Positions 9,616 through 18,664 of a stretch of DNA of 64,000 bases are shown here, piece after piece. Below the pieces are notes generated by a model that saw only the letters and a program-made list of their open reading frames with translations, did not search any database and was not told the DNA's origin. The DNA lies in the NCBI RefSeq assembly GCF_030409905.1, contig NZ_JAUFQT010000001.1:2397001-2461000 (forward strand), in the 5' to 3' direction. The number at the start of each line of letters is the position of its first letter. Positions within the stretch are counted from its first letter, which is position 1. Source of the stretch: Echinicola jeungdonensis. GTDB lineage: Bacteria > Bacteroidota > Bacteroidia > Cytophagales > Cyclobacteriaceae. Position numbers and translations under genes: made by a program.

Positions 9616-10374
9616 ATGTCAGAATCAGCTCACTTAAACAAACGGTCTATTGGTGACTTAGTTCGCGAAAACTATGTTTTTGCGGGTGTGTTACACTATT
9701 TTGGCATAAGTTTTTATAGATATGAGCAAAAATCCCTGGCAGAGGTTTGCCAGCAATTCAGGATCAATCCCCAACAGCTGATCCAAGAACTTGAAAACTG
9801 GGCAATGAGAAAAGAGCCCAGTTCTGAAGAGTTTTACCTTAGGCCCATAGAGGTTCTGGTGGCATACCTCAAAAAGAAGCACCATTTTTTTCTTCGCCAT
9901 GAATTACCTTTTTTGTCCAGCATGATTGATGGTATTCCTGCTAATGGGGGCTATGCAGACTTGCTTTCAGATATGAAGTTGGTTTTTCCTCTTTTTGTGG
10001 ATGATTTTATCCATCATATTCATGAAGAGGAAAGTACCCTTTTCAAACGGATAAAAATGTTGCAGGAGGTAGAAAACAACCAATACAGGTTGGATGAGGG
10101 ATTGAAAATTTTGAGCCAACCTTCCATTGTTAATTTGGCTGAAGAACATGAAGTTCATGATGATGAGATGGAAGGAATCCGTAAACTAACCAATGGCTAC
10201 ATGCTAAGTGAAGAAGCTCCAATGGCAATTCAGGTGCTTTACCATGAATTGCAGCATTTTGAAAATGAGCTTGTCATCCACGCCAAAATTGAAAACGATT
10301 TGTTGTTCCCAAAGGCCATTGAACTTGAAAAAGAAGTAAAAAGGAAATTGACCAATAAAATTAGATTGAATTGA
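9616..10374 (+). CDS. RIC/ScdA/YtfE-like di-iron iron-sulfur cluster repair protein, variant N-terminus
   Basis: 252 residues from ATG 9616 (an in-frame TTG at 9607 is less likely). The first 60 residues resemble the ScdA_N/DUF542 domain (SIGDLVRENYVFAGVLHYFGISF), but the usual CCGG after that stretch reads YRYEQ, so the conserved cysteines are gone. The rest is a hemerythrin-like helical bundle with many His and Glu (HHFFLRHE, IHHIHEEES, EEHEVHDDE, ELQHFENE) expected to bind the di-iron centre. Family members repair clusters damaged by nitrosative or oxidative stress, which would suit a nitrate-reducing cell. The stop overlaps the ruvX start. Confidence 0.85.
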   Translation: MSESAHLNKRSIGDLVRENYVFAGVLHYFGISFYRYEQKSLAEVCQQFRINPQQLIQELENWAMRKEPSSEEFYLRPIEVLVAYLKKKHHFFLRHELPFLSSMIDGIPANGGYADLLSDMKLVFPLFVDDFIHHIHEEESTLFKRIKMLQEVENNQYRLDEGLKILSQPSIVNLAEEHEVHDDEMEGIRKLTNGYMLSEEAPMAIQVLYHELQHFENELVIHAKIENDLLFPKAIELEKEVKRKLTNKIRLN

Positions 10375-10787
10375 TGGGAAGGGTTATTGCGATTGATTTG
10401 GGAACCAAAAGAACAGGAATCGCCGTTACAGACATATTAAAAATCACCGCTAATCCGCTTGAAACTATTCATTCCAAGGATTTATTATCCTACTTGGAAG
10501 ATTATTTCCAAAAGGAAGAGGTGGAAACTATCGTCATTGGTCATCCCAAATCCATGGATGGGAAGGACACCAATATGACAAAACCTGCCCTAAAGCTTAA
10601 GAAGGATTTGGAAAAAAAATATGCGGACAAAAAAGTGGTTTTGGTGGATGAGAGGTTTACTTCCAAAATGGCCATGCAAAGCATGATTACCATGGGGAGT
10701 AAAAGGAAAGACAGAAAAGAAAAAGCCGGCAACCTGGACAAAATCAGTGCTGCCATCATATTACAAACCTATTTAGATCAACTATGA
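10374..10787 (+). CDS. ruvX: Putative Holliday junction resolvase / pre-16S rRNA nuclease
   Basis: 137 residues with the YqgF RNase H-like fold: GRVIAIDLGTKRTGIAVTD at the N-terminus with the first catalytic Asp, TIVIGHPKSMDG in the middle, and VDERFTSKMA holding the second acidic residue. YqgF/RuvX is implicated in 16S rRNA 5'-end maturation. The start is ATG 10374, sharing its A with the TGA stop of the RIC gene. The ATG of def overlaps its own stop, so the three genes are translationally linked. Confidence 0.93.
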   Translation: MGRVIAIDLGTKRTGIAVTDILKITANPLETIHSKDLLSYLEDYFQKEEVETIVIGHPKSMDGKDTNMTKPALKLKKDLEKKYADKKVVLVDERFTSKMAMQSMITMGSKRKDRKEKAGNLDKISAAIILQTYLDQL

Positions 10788-11338
10788 TTTATCCGATCGT
10801 TGCATACGGAAATGCCATTTTAAAAAAGGAAGCTGAGGAAATAAAAGAAGGTGAAGCCTTGGAATCCATGATAGCTGATATGTTTGACACTATGGATAAT
10901 GCCAGTGGAGTAGGCCTTGCCGCTCCACAGATCAACAAAGGTGTTCGATTGTTTGTCATTGACAGTAATCTGATGTTGGATGAAGACAATGAGGAAAAGG
11001 GAGTCAGAAGGGCGTTTATCAATCCCATCATTTTGGATGAGTATGGGGACGATTATAGTTTTGAGGAAGGCTGTCTAAGTATTCCAGATGTCAGGGCGGA
11101 AATTACCAGGCCCGAAACCTTGACCATCGAGTACTTTGATGAAAACTGGGAATTAAAGGAAGAGGAATTTTCCGGAATGACCGCCCGGGTTATCCAACAT
11201 GAGTATGACCACCTGGAAGGAATTCTCTTTGTAGATTACCTTAAGGGCCTTCGCAAAAGAATGGTGAAAAGTAAGCTTCTCGATGTGAGCAAAGGCAAAA
11301 TCCCCACGGATTACAGAATGATTTATCCCGTGAAATAA
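10784..11338 (+). CDS. def: Peptide deformylase
   Basis: 184 residues carrying the three deformylase motifs in order: GVGLAAPQ, EEGCLSIP with the metal-binding Cys, and QHEYDHLEG with two metal-binding His and the catalytic Glu. It removes the formyl group from nascent N-terminal methionine. ATGA overlap with ruvX shows co-translation, and a terminator follows 20 bases after the stop. Confidence 0.97.
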   Translation: MIYPIVAYGNAILKKEAEEIKEGEALESMIADMFDTMDNASGVGLAAPQINKGVRLFVIDSNLMLDEDNEEKGVRRAFINPIILDEYGDDYSFEEGCLSIPDVRAEITRPETLTIEYFDENWELKEEEFSGMTARVIQHEYDHLEGILFVDYLKGLRKRMVKSKLLDVSKGKIPTDYRMIYPVK

Positions 11339-11359
11339 TAAATCAAAAAAGAGGTTGAT

Positions 11360-11391
11360 ATGGCAGAGCATTAGGCTTTGCCATTTTTTTT
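11360..11391 (+). terminator. Rho-independent terminator after def
   Basis: ATGGCAGAGC pairs with GGCTTTGCCAT around a short ATTA loop and is followed by T8. It closes the RIC-ruvX-def operon before the nitrilase gene at 11409. Confidence 0.85.
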
Positions 11392-11408
11392 CATTTAAAT
11401 TGATCCTT

Positions 11409-12212
11409 ATGCCTGACAATCTAAAGGTTACTTTAGTACAAACAGATATCTATTGGCAACAGAGGGAAGCTAACCTTGCCATGCTGGAGGAAAAACTTTG
11501 GATGCTGGAGGAGGAAGTGGACCTGATTATCCTCCCCGAAATGTTCCCTACAGGGTTTTCCATGGAAACAGAGAAGTTGGCAGAACCCATGAATTTTACA
11601 ACAACCCGTTGGATGCAACAAATGGCCAAACAAAAACAAGCAGTTATAACAGGGAGCCTGATCATCAAAGAGGATAATAAATTTTTTAATAGATTGCTAT
11701 GGGTGACTCCTGCTGGGGAAGTGAATCATTACGATAAAAGGCATCTTTTTAGAATGGCCCACGAGGATAATTATTTCAACATGGGGCTGGAGAATAACAT
11801 TGTGGAATTAAAAGGATGGAAAATTCTGCCCCAGGTTTGTTACGATCTAAGGTTCCCGGTTTGGTCCAGAAATAAAAGTGATACCGACGGTAATATGGAT
11901 TATGACCTGAGTTTTTTTATTGCCAGCTGGCCTGCAGCCAGGGTGGGAGCCTGGGACATTTTGCTGAAAGCTAGGGCCGTGGAAAATCTCTGCTATACCC
12001 TGGGAGTGAACAGGGTTGGCGAGGATGGGAATAATATCGCTTATTCTGGCCACTCTGCCGCATATGATTTTAAAGGGGAAACCATTGCTACAGCCAAAGA
12101 AAATGAAGAAATGGTTACCGTTGAATTGTCCTTTGAGGCTTTGTCCAGGTACAGGGAAAAGTTCCCAGCATGGAAAGATGCCGATCAATTTACATTAAGG
12201 ACTAAGGATTAA
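11409..12212 (+). CDS. Carbon-nitrogen hydrolase, omega-amidase (YafV/Nit2) type
   Basis: 267 residues from ATG 11409 (MPDNLKVTLVQTD); the upstream extension to 11355 lies inside the terminator and is rejected. The nitrilase-fold catalytic residues are visible: Glu in LPEMFPTGFS, Lys in YDKRHLF and Cys in QVCYDLRFP. The motif PEMFPTGF and the VWSRN stretch are those of omega-amidases, which hydrolyse 2-oxoglutaramate or 2-oxosuccinamate formed by glutamine and asparagine transaminases. Specificity is by family resemblance. Its 3' end overlaps the convergent FG-GAP gene by 18 bases. Confidence 0.88.
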   Translation: MPDNLKVTLVQTDIYWQQREANLAMLEEKLWMLEEEVDLIILPEMFPTGFSMETEKLAEPMNFTTTRWMQQMAKQKQAVITGSLIIKEDNKFFNRLLWVTPAGEVNHYDKRHLFRMAHEDNYFNMGLENNIVELKGWKILPQVCYDLRFPVWSRNKSDTDGNMDYDLSFFIASWPAARVGAWDILLKARAVENLCYTLGVNRVGEDGNNIAYSGHSAAYDFKGETIATAKENEEMVTVELSFEALSRYREKFPAWKDADQFTLRTKD

Positions 12213-14309
12213 TTTTTGGGAGAAGATTTTTCCGTTAGCGGTCCTCAGCTGGATAAAGTAAATGCCATGGGGTAATCCTAAGGTGTCTATTTCTTTGGCT
12301 ATCCCAGCTTCCAATGGGGTGAAAACCAAAAGCACCTGTCCGACTGTGTTGATGACCCTAAACGGCCCATCCATGTTGCTGAGGATTTTTGTGTTTCTCT
12401 TTGTTGGGTTTGGGAATAGATGGAAATTAGTCTCACTATCAAATGGTTGGCTGGAAGAGATGTCTTTAAGGTAAATCAATCCCCCAGCTGTATTGCCCAA
12501 AATTAAATCTGTTTTTCCATCAAAAGCATTTGGAATTGCACTGATCCAGGTATGCCTGCCAAACCTAGTTTCAGTTAATGATTCATCTTTTAATTTCAGG
12601 ATTTGACTTTGTTTGGTAGCATTTGATTGGGTGAAATTGGGGATATAGGAGAGGATACCTTCTTGGTCTACAGCATACAGATTTAGTTGATTTCCTTTTC
12701 TAATCACTTTAACACTTAGATTTCTGCTGGCAGGATTGTCCCTGAAATCCAAATAACTTCTGTCCAAGAGGGTTAATTTCGGGGTTTTTCCGGTTTCAAC
12801 TTGAAAACGGATCAACTCTCCGGTTTGACGGGCCAATAGGAGGTAATGGTTTTCTCCTTCAAGGTAATATTCAAAATGGTCTAGTATGCCCAAGGAAATT
12901 CCAGGGACGGAAATTTCTGTCAAATCATCCAAATTATCTCCGGAAAACCAGAAAAGTTTCCTTTTGGGAGCATGGTCTTCTGTTTCAACCCCTGATAAAA
13001 GGATTCCTTTACCGGGAGAAGGAATTTCAAGATATTGGAGTTCGGTCATATGCAAGGAGGAAAGGCTCAGGTAATCATTTTCCTCTAACTGAAGGCTTGC
13101 CTGGTTGAGATGGAAAAGACTGGCCTGTCCAACCGATTCACCTCCTACCAGATTATTGGTGGTAACGACCAATTCTCCAGTCAGGTGATTACCTTTAAAG
13201 TGTGGCCGACTGTTTTCTCCCAAATCAATCATTTGTTCTTGCAAAAAACGATCGGTGACCTCCTGCCAGGTGCCATTTTGGTTTTCCAGTTGAATAAGAC
13301 TTTTCCGAAAATTAATTCCAGCTGAAATTGTGGTTGATGAAGTGTTGGAGGTGATGATCAGTTGATCCTGAATGCTATGAGCAACGTGATAAATGGGAAA
13401 TTGCGGGAAATGGGCCAACCCTGGCAAGTTGGTATAGAAGGAATTGAAAATAGGAGTTTCATTGGTACCTGCATTGGGTAGAAAATAAAGGATATTGCAT
13501 TCGTCCTGTCCCATGAGGAGATCCAATAAGCCATCTTTGTTAAAGTCTTTCAATAAAATGGAATGGCCTCCGAAGTGTTTTGTGGCCTGATTTTCGCTTT
13601 GGGACAATACTTTATTAATTGGGTCACCATCGCAGGTTTGACCAAAGGAGAAATATCCGCAGCCACAAAATTCAAAATTCCCCCAGCGCACCTTGGAAGG
13701 TGCAAAACCATCAATGTCTGCCTGACCTTTTCTTTCCATGCTGGTGTTTTTGAAATAATCCAGGTAATCACCTTCAGCATAATTGAAAGTCACCAGGTCA
13801 AGATCCCCATCTTCATCAATATCTTGGAGGGCAGGGATGTCCAGGTTATTTGCCTGGATGTTGGAGCCATTTTCCAAAGGCAAAAAATCCTGTGCAACTT
13901 TCCAGATAGGGTGTCCGTTTTCAATTCCGGCATTTTGGTAAGCTTTGATACCGAAGGGGCTGCTTGTAAAAAGATCATTAAGGCCGTCATTATCAAAATC
14001 CTTAAGGATTAGAAAGCCTTGAATATCTTCCGGAAAATAATGGGGCATTTCCGGAAGGTGTTTAAAGCTAGTTCCATCTTTTTCAAAGACCAAAATGTTC
14101 CTGGCATTAATATCCCAAAGCACCCATTCTTTCTTGCCATCCCCATTGGTATCCATTGTCTGAATTTGTGCGGAATTGATTCCACCAACAAAGGGCATGG
14201 AAGGTGCCCTCTTCTCCAATTGAGTTGGGATTTGGCCAAATTCGAAAAATTTTTGGGCATCCACAAAAAAAGGAAAAAGTAGCAGAAAGATTGACAAAAG
14301 TGGTTTCAT
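12195..14309 (-). CDS. Secreted FG-GAP/VCBS-repeat protein with T9SS type A C-terminal domain
   Basis: 704 residues. A signal peptide (MKPLLSIFLLLFPFFVDA) is followed by several Asp-rich calcium-type loops typical of FG-GAP/VCBS beta-propeller blades: DTNGDGKKE, DFDNDGLND, DIDEDGDLD and DFNKDGLLD. The C-terminal ~75 residues (NFHLFPNPTKRNTK to the final QKLILSP) have the form of a type IX secretion sorting domain, so the protein is probably exported across the outer membrane. Its role is unknown. It stands alone and converges on the nitrilase gene. Confidence 0.88.
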   Translation of the reverse strand: MKPLLSIFLLLFPFFVDAQKFFEFGQIPTQLEKRAPSMPFVGGINSAQIQTMDTNGDGKKEWVLWDINARNILVFEKDGTSFKHLPEMPHYFPEDIQGFLILKDFDNDGLNDLFTSSPFGIKAYQNAGIENGHPIWKVAQDFLPLENGSNIQANNLDIPALQDIDEDGDLDLVTFNYAEGDYLDYFKNTSMERKGQADIDGFAPSKVRWGNFEFCGCGYFSFGQTCDGDPINKVLSQSENQATKHFGGHSILLKDFNKDGLLDLLMGQDECNILYFLPNAGTNETPIFNSFYTNLPGLAHFPQFPIYHVAHSIQDQLIITSNTSSTTISAGINFRKSLIQLENQNGTWQEVTDRFLQEQMIDLGENSRPHFKGNHLTGELVVTTNNLVGGESVGQASLFHLNQASLQLEENDYLSLSSLHMTELQYLEIPSPGKGILLSGVETEDHAPKRKLFWFSGDNLDDLTEISVPGISLGILDHFEYYLEGENHYLLLARQTGELIRFQVETGKTPKLTLLDRSYLDFRDNPASRNLSVKVIRKGNQLNLYAVDQEGILSYIPNFTQSNATKQSQILKLKDESLTETRFGRHTWISAIPNAFDGKTDLILGNTAGGLIYLKDISSSQPFDSETNFHLFPNPTKRNTKILSNMDGPFRVINTVGQVLLVFTPLEAGIAKEIDTLGLPHGIYFIQLRTANGKIFSQKLILSP

Positions 14310-14413
14310 AAGGAGAAATTGGGCATATAAAGGTTTGTACTGTAAAATTAACCGTAAGTTCTTGCCAAAAGATGCGTTGTAATGATTTATTTTGGGCTAA
14401 AATTTAAATCATT

Positions 14414-15709
14414 ATGACGAATTTGGAATCCCTTTACCATTCATTTCTCAAATCAAGTGGCGTTTGTACCGATACCCGGAAGATCAGCATAGGGAATTTA
14501 TTTTTTGCCTTAAAAGGCCCAAATTTCAATGCCAATACTTTTGCTTCCCAAGCATTGGAGGAAGGGGCCTTGGCAGTAGTAATTGATGAGAAAAATTATT
14601 TAATAGAAGGGGATGAAAGGTATTTCCTAGTGGATGATGCCCTGGAGGCTTTACAGCAATTGGCTAATTATCACAGGAAAAAACTAGATATTCCTTTTTT
14701 GGCAATTACAGGGAGCAATGGAAAGACCACTACCAAGGAATTGCTCAATGCTATTTTAAGCAAAAAATTCAATACAAAGGCTACTGTAGGAAACCTTAAC
14801 AACCATATTGGAGTTCCTCTTACCCTTTTGTCCATGGATGAGAAAACTGAGTTTGCCATTGTGGAAATGGGAGCCAATAAAATAGGGGATATCCAGGAGC
14901 TTTGTGAAATTGCTGCACCGACTCATGGCCTAATTACCAATATTGGAAGAGCTCATTTAGAGGGATTTGGCAGTTTTGAAGGCGTTTTAAGGGCCAAAAC
15001 AGAACTTTATCATTACCTGATTAGCAAGGGGGGAACCATTTTTGTCAACAGCCAAAATCAAATTTTGGCCAATATGATCAAGCGGATGAATGACCCGGTG
15101 CTATATCCTGCAAAAGGAGATTTTTATCAATGTGAATTTGTGGAAGCCAATCCTTTTGTGAAATTCCGTACCGCAGACGGAAAGGAACATACAACCAATA
15201 TGTTGGGGGCATACAATTTTGATAATATAGCCACTGCTTTAGCCGTAGGTGTTTATTTTGGGGTAGATGAGCCGGTGGCCATACAGTCAGTGAGTCAATA
15301 TGTTCCTGGAAATATGCGCTCCCAACTGATCGAAAAGGGCAGTAATTTAATCATTCTGGATGCTTATAATGCCAATCCAAGCAGTATGGAGCAAGCCATT
15401 AGGACTTTTGGGGAGATGACTGGCAAAAAGCATAAAATGGCCATTTTGGGAGATATGTTTGAGCTGGGAGATTCCGCAGTGGAAGAACACAAAAAATTGG
15501 GAGAATGGGTCAATTCCTACGAAATCGATAAGGTTTGTTTCACTGGGGAGATGGTCCAAAATGCCCTTCTTAAAGCTCCACGAGCACTTTATTTTCCAGA
15601 CCCTTTTAGCCTAAGAAACTGGCTGGCCGACTCCCAACTGGAAGATTACCTTATTTTGATCAAAGGAAGTAGAGGAATGAAGTTGGAAGGCTTGGTGGAT
15701 TATATTTAG
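14414..15709 (+). CDS. murF: UDP-N-acetylmuramoyl-tripeptide--D-alanyl-D-alanine ligase
   Basis: 431 residues, the normal length. The Mur ligase N-terminal domain includes GVCTDTRKISIGNLFFALKG, the central domain has the ATP-binding GSNGKTTTKELL, and the C-terminal domain includes ILDAYNANPSSM, the MurF substrate-binding signature. It adds D-Ala-D-Ala to the peptidoglycan precursor in the cytoplasm. The gene is not in a dcw cluster here but stands alone, as is seen in some Bacteroidota. Confidence 0.95.
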   Translation: MTNLESLYHSFLKSSGVCTDTRKISIGNLFFALKGPNFNANTFASQALEEGALAVVIDEKNYLIEGDERYFLVDDALEALQQLANYHRKKLDIPFLAITGSNGKTTTKELLNAILSKKFNTKATVGNLNNHIGVPLTLLSMDEKTEFAIVEMGANKIGDIQELCEIAAPTHGLITNIGRAHLEGFGSFEGVLRAKTELYHYLISKGGTIFVNSQNQILANMIKRMNDPVLYPAKGDFYQCEFVEANPFVKFRTADGKEHTTNMLGAYNFDNIATALAVGVYFGVDEPVAIQSVSQYVPGNMRSQLIEKGSNLIILDAYNANPSSMEQAIRTFGEMTGKKHKMAILGDMFELGDSAVEEHKKLGEWVNSYEIDKVCFTGEMVQNALLKAPRALYFPDPFSLRNWLADSQLEDYLILIKGSRGMKLEGLVDYI

Positions 15710-15933
15710 GCGTTGGGAAGTTGAAAAGTTTTAAGGTTGTTTATGGGGAGTTCCAAATTTTTACATGTAGTTATAATTATGACTGTTAATTTTTTATAAC
15801 CTAAAAATGGGAGAAATAAATAGCCTCATTTCTGTGGCATATTATTTTTTTGCCTTTATTTAAATAAGATGATCACGCCTTTTGAGTCAATCCATAAAAA
15901 AAGTGAGACAATATTAAAAATTATAAAAGGAAA

Positions 15934-15962
15934 CCGGTGGCTTCGGCTCTGCCCAGCCACCG
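15934..15962. repeat. Palindromic element between murF and moeA (REP-like or terminator)
   Basis: A perfect 9-bp stem CCGGTGGCT/AGCCACCGG encloses a 12-base loop. It is GC-rich in an AT-rich gap between convergent genes and resembles the GGTGGCTTCGrCTC...AGCCACC palindromes scattered through many Bacteroidota genomes, as I recall them. No U-tract follows, so a dispersed repeat is favoured over a simple terminator. Confidence 0.6.
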
Positions 15963-16004
15963 GAACTAATTCTGTCCAGTTACCCCAATTTTCCTTTTTA
16001 ACCA

Positions 16005-17192
16005 TTAACTCATCTCAATTAGCTGAAATTTTTCTCCGGCCTGATTTTCCCCTTCTCTTCTTGGTACCAACAAAAAGGCCTCGGTTTGGGATAAGCTGAA
16101 AAGGTCTCCGGATCCATTGTTTTTGATAGGCATGGCTTCTCCATTTTTCTTGTTGATTTGGACGGGAACAAATTGGGAAATTTTAGGATTCCCTGGCAAT
16201 GATTTCCCTAAAGTGCATACATTAAATTGGAGTTTTTCTCCCAGAGATTGGTGAAGCCATTGTCTGAAATAAAACTGATACCCCACATAGGTAGCTAATG
16301 GGTTGCCGGGAAAGGCAAATACTTTACTGTTCAATTCCTTGTGAAATCCAAACCAAAAGGGTTTTCCTGGCTTTTGGGCTACACGGTGGAAGGATTTTTG
16401 CACCCCCAAATCATCCAAAACTTCTGGGATCATGTCATACTTTCCTTTGGAAACTCCACCACTCAGGAGAAGTACATCGAAATCTTTTAAAAGCCCTTTA
16501 AGTTTATCTTCCAGTTCAGTTTTGTCATCTGTGATATGAAACATTTCCGGCTTTATGCCATCTTTCATCAATCCCGCCCAGAGGGAATAAACATTGGATT
16601 TCCTGATTTGGTGTTCTTGTGGTGTTTCATCTACATTGACCAGTTCATCACCAGTGGAAATGATGGCCACATCGGGCAAATTGGACACTTTTACTGTGAT
16701 TTTCCCCACCGTAGCGAGAACCCCGATATCTGCAGCATTGATCTTTTTACCATTGGCAATGATCTTTTCCCCTTGCCTGGAATCACTTCCCCGGTAATGG
16801 ATATTTCTTTTGGCAATTTTTTCCAAGTTGATTTTGGCTTGGCCATCTTGAATTTCCACCTCTTCATAAGGAATAACCGTATCGGCATTTTTGGGCATGA
16901 TAGCACCGGTCATGACCTCGATACAATGTTTGCGGTTCTCCAAGGTCATTTGGGGAAGGCCAGCAGCTTGAATGCCTTGAATAGGATAGGAGCCAAGTGG
17001 TTGATTTTCCAAATCGCCTAATTGTATAGCTATACCATCCATGGTCACCCGGTCAAAGGGAGGGGCGTCCCGGTCCGTATGAATGTCCTCAGCAAGAAAG
17101 CGCCCCACTGATTCCATTAAAGGCACTTTTTCCTGTCCATAGTTTTGGGAGGATTCTAAAACTTGAGATAAGGCTTCTTGAATATCGATCAT
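16005..17192 (-). CDS. moeA: Molybdopterin molybdenumtransferase
   Basis: 395 residues with the MoeA hallmarks APPFDRVTMDGIAI, VMTGAIMPKNADTVIPYEEV, ISTGDEL and LLSGGVSKGKYD, followed by the C-terminal barrel. MoeA inserts molybdate into adenylylated molybdopterin, giving active Mo cofactor. It is the leftmost Mo-cofactor gene of the island and is separated from the moaD-moeB operon by a 395-base gap, so it probably has its own promoter. Confidence 0.95.
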   Translation of the reverse strand: MIDIQEALSQVLESSQNYGQEKVPLMESVGRFLAEDIHTDRDAPPFDRVTMDGIAIQLGDLENQPLGSYPIQGIQAAGLPQMTLENRKHCIEVMTGAIMPKNADTVIPYEEVEIQDGQAKINLEKIAKRNIHYRGSDSRQGEKIIANGKKINAADIGVLATVGKITVKVSNLPDVAIISTGDELVNVDETPQEHQIRKSNVYSLWAGLMKDGIKPEMFHITDDKTELEDKLKGLLKDFDVLLLSGGVSKGKYDMIPEVLDDLGVQKSFHRVAQKPGKPFWFGFHKELNSKVFAFPGNPLATYVGYQFYFRQWLHQSLGEKLQFNVCTLGKSLPGNPKISQFVPVQINKKNGEAMPIKNNGSGDLFSLSQTEAFLLVPRREGENQAGEKFQLIEMS

Positions 17193-17587
17193 GGTGGTTA
17201 TTTCTTTCTCTTTTTAAATTGTTAGTGATTTTTTCAGTAGCTTAATAGTCTGCCTAATTTATGGCCTACTGACAACTGTACACAGCCGATTTATACTAAA
17301 GACTTGCTCATGTTTCATTTACAGGTAAATAAAAACAGGTCTTTTTATTACTTTAGGTTTTTTCAATGAAGGGATAAAAGTAACTTTTCACTTTCCATTT
17401 ATGAAGGGTTTATAAACTAAAAATGCGGAATTGTAATCATGCACGTATTGAAAATGTTCATTGGATTCACTTTTTCCAAAAATCCACTAATCCGAATAAT
17501 AAGCTTTAGTTCAAGTTGCCAAAGACCCATGAACTATATAACTAATGGGATATTGTTTAAAATTTGCCTAGGATCAAGTTAGGTTAA
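17193..17587. other. Gap between moeA start and moeB end
   Basis: 395 AT-rich bases that must hold the moeA promoter and the end of the moaD-moeB transcript. A single near-match CACGTA at 17442-17447 resembles the TACGTA boxes of the island. I looked for a Mo-cofactor riboswitch-like arrangement and did not find one. Confidence 0.4.
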
Positions 17588-18664
17588 TTAAAGTATCGTC
17601 TCTCTAAGGTGATTAATTCCTCCCTTCAGGTTGTAAAGGTCAAATTGAGGGGATAACTCCTCCAAAATCTGTCCAGCAAGTTGACTCCTTTTTCCTGCCT
17701 GGCAAACCAGGACTACGGGCAATACTGTGTTGATTTCCTGGTGCCGTTTCTCTAATTGGTCTAAGGGTATGTTTTTCCCCTTCTCAAAGGGATCCTGGGA
17801 AGCTTCCTGCATGCTTCTGACATCAATGATTTCTATGGGTTTACCTTCCAAAATCCAATCCTGATAGGTATGTGGGTCTAAGTTTTTTATACCAGGTGAA
17901 TTACAAACAGGTTGCCGATAACTTTCTTTAAGCTGGGTGATCTGGTGATTTTGCGGAAAGTTGGGGACCCCTATTTTGTGGTGGGACTGAGAAAGGATGT
18001 CAATAATCAGTAATTTCCCGCTAAGGGTTTCTCCAATTCCTGTGATGACCTTTACAGCTTCTATGGCTTGATAGGTCCCTATCAAACCCGGAAGCACACC
18101 CAACACCCCGTTTTCATCACAATTGGGAATGGTTTGCGTATTGTTGGATTCTGGAAATAGGCAACGGTAAGTCGGGCCATTTTTATAATTCAAAACACTG
18201 ACCTGACCTTCAAAATTATGAAGTGCTCCATAAATAAATGGTTTGTCCAGGATCACACAAGCATCATTGACCAAATAACGGGTGCCAAAATTATCTGAAG
18301 CGTCTATTATCAAATCATATTTTGAAATAATTTCCAGGGCATTGTCGACTGTCAGAAACTTCCTGTGGTTGATCCAATTAGTCTCTGGGTTTTGTTTTTG
18401 GAGATGGTGGATAAGGGTTTGTGATTTTGGTTGGCCAATATCATTTGGAGTGTATAGGGTTTGTCGGGGAAGATTACTTTCCTCGATGAGGTCCCCATCC
18501 ACCAAGCCAATGGTACCTACGCCAATGCTATTAAGGTACTGGGCGGCAGGGGTGCCCAGGCCACCTGCACCAATGATCAGAACCTTTCCTTGGGCCAGCT
18601 TTTCCTGGCCTTCGTGTCCAAATCCTTTTAGTTTATGGTGTTTTTCGTACCTTCTTGAAGGCAT
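17588..18664 (-). CDS. moeB: MoeB/ThiF-type adenylyltransferase fused to a rhodanese domain
   Basis: 358 residues. The N-terminal E1-like domain (about 1-245) has GAGGLGTPAAQYL for ATP binding, the LVDGDLIEESNLPRQ signature, and YRCLFPE...NCDENGVLGVLPG with the conserved cysteines. The C-terminal domain (about 255-358) is a rhodanese with VCQAGKRS holding the sulfur-carrying Cys. MoeB adenylates the C-terminal glycine of MoaD, and the fused rhodanese may supply the sulfur for the thiocarboxylate, as in MoeZ-type fusions. It is the last gene of the moaD-moaE-moaA-moaC-mobA-moeB run and overlaps mobA by one base. Confidence 0.92.
   Translation of the reverse strand: MPSRRYEKHHKLKGFGHEGQEKLAQGKVLIIGAGGLGTPAAQYLNSIGVGTIGLVDGDLIEESNLPRQTLYTPNDIGQPKSQTLIHHLQKQNPETNWINHRKFLTVDNALEIISKYDLIIDASDNFGTRYLVNDACVILDKPFIYGALHNFEGQVSVLNYKNGPTYRCLFPESNNTQTIPNCDENGVLGVLPGLIGTYQAIEAVKVITGIGETLSGKLLIIDILSQSHHKIGVPNFPQNHQITQLKESYRQPVCNSPGIKNLDPHTYQDWILEGKPIEIIDVRSMQEASQDPFEKGKNIPLDQLEKRHQEINTVLPVVLVCQAGKRSQLAGQILEELSPQFDLYNLKGGINHLRETIL

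Noticed and set aside
17193..17587. A molybdenum-cofactor riboswitch before moeA
   Set aside because: No clear set of conserved stems; only weak inverted repeats such as CCCAT/ATGGG.
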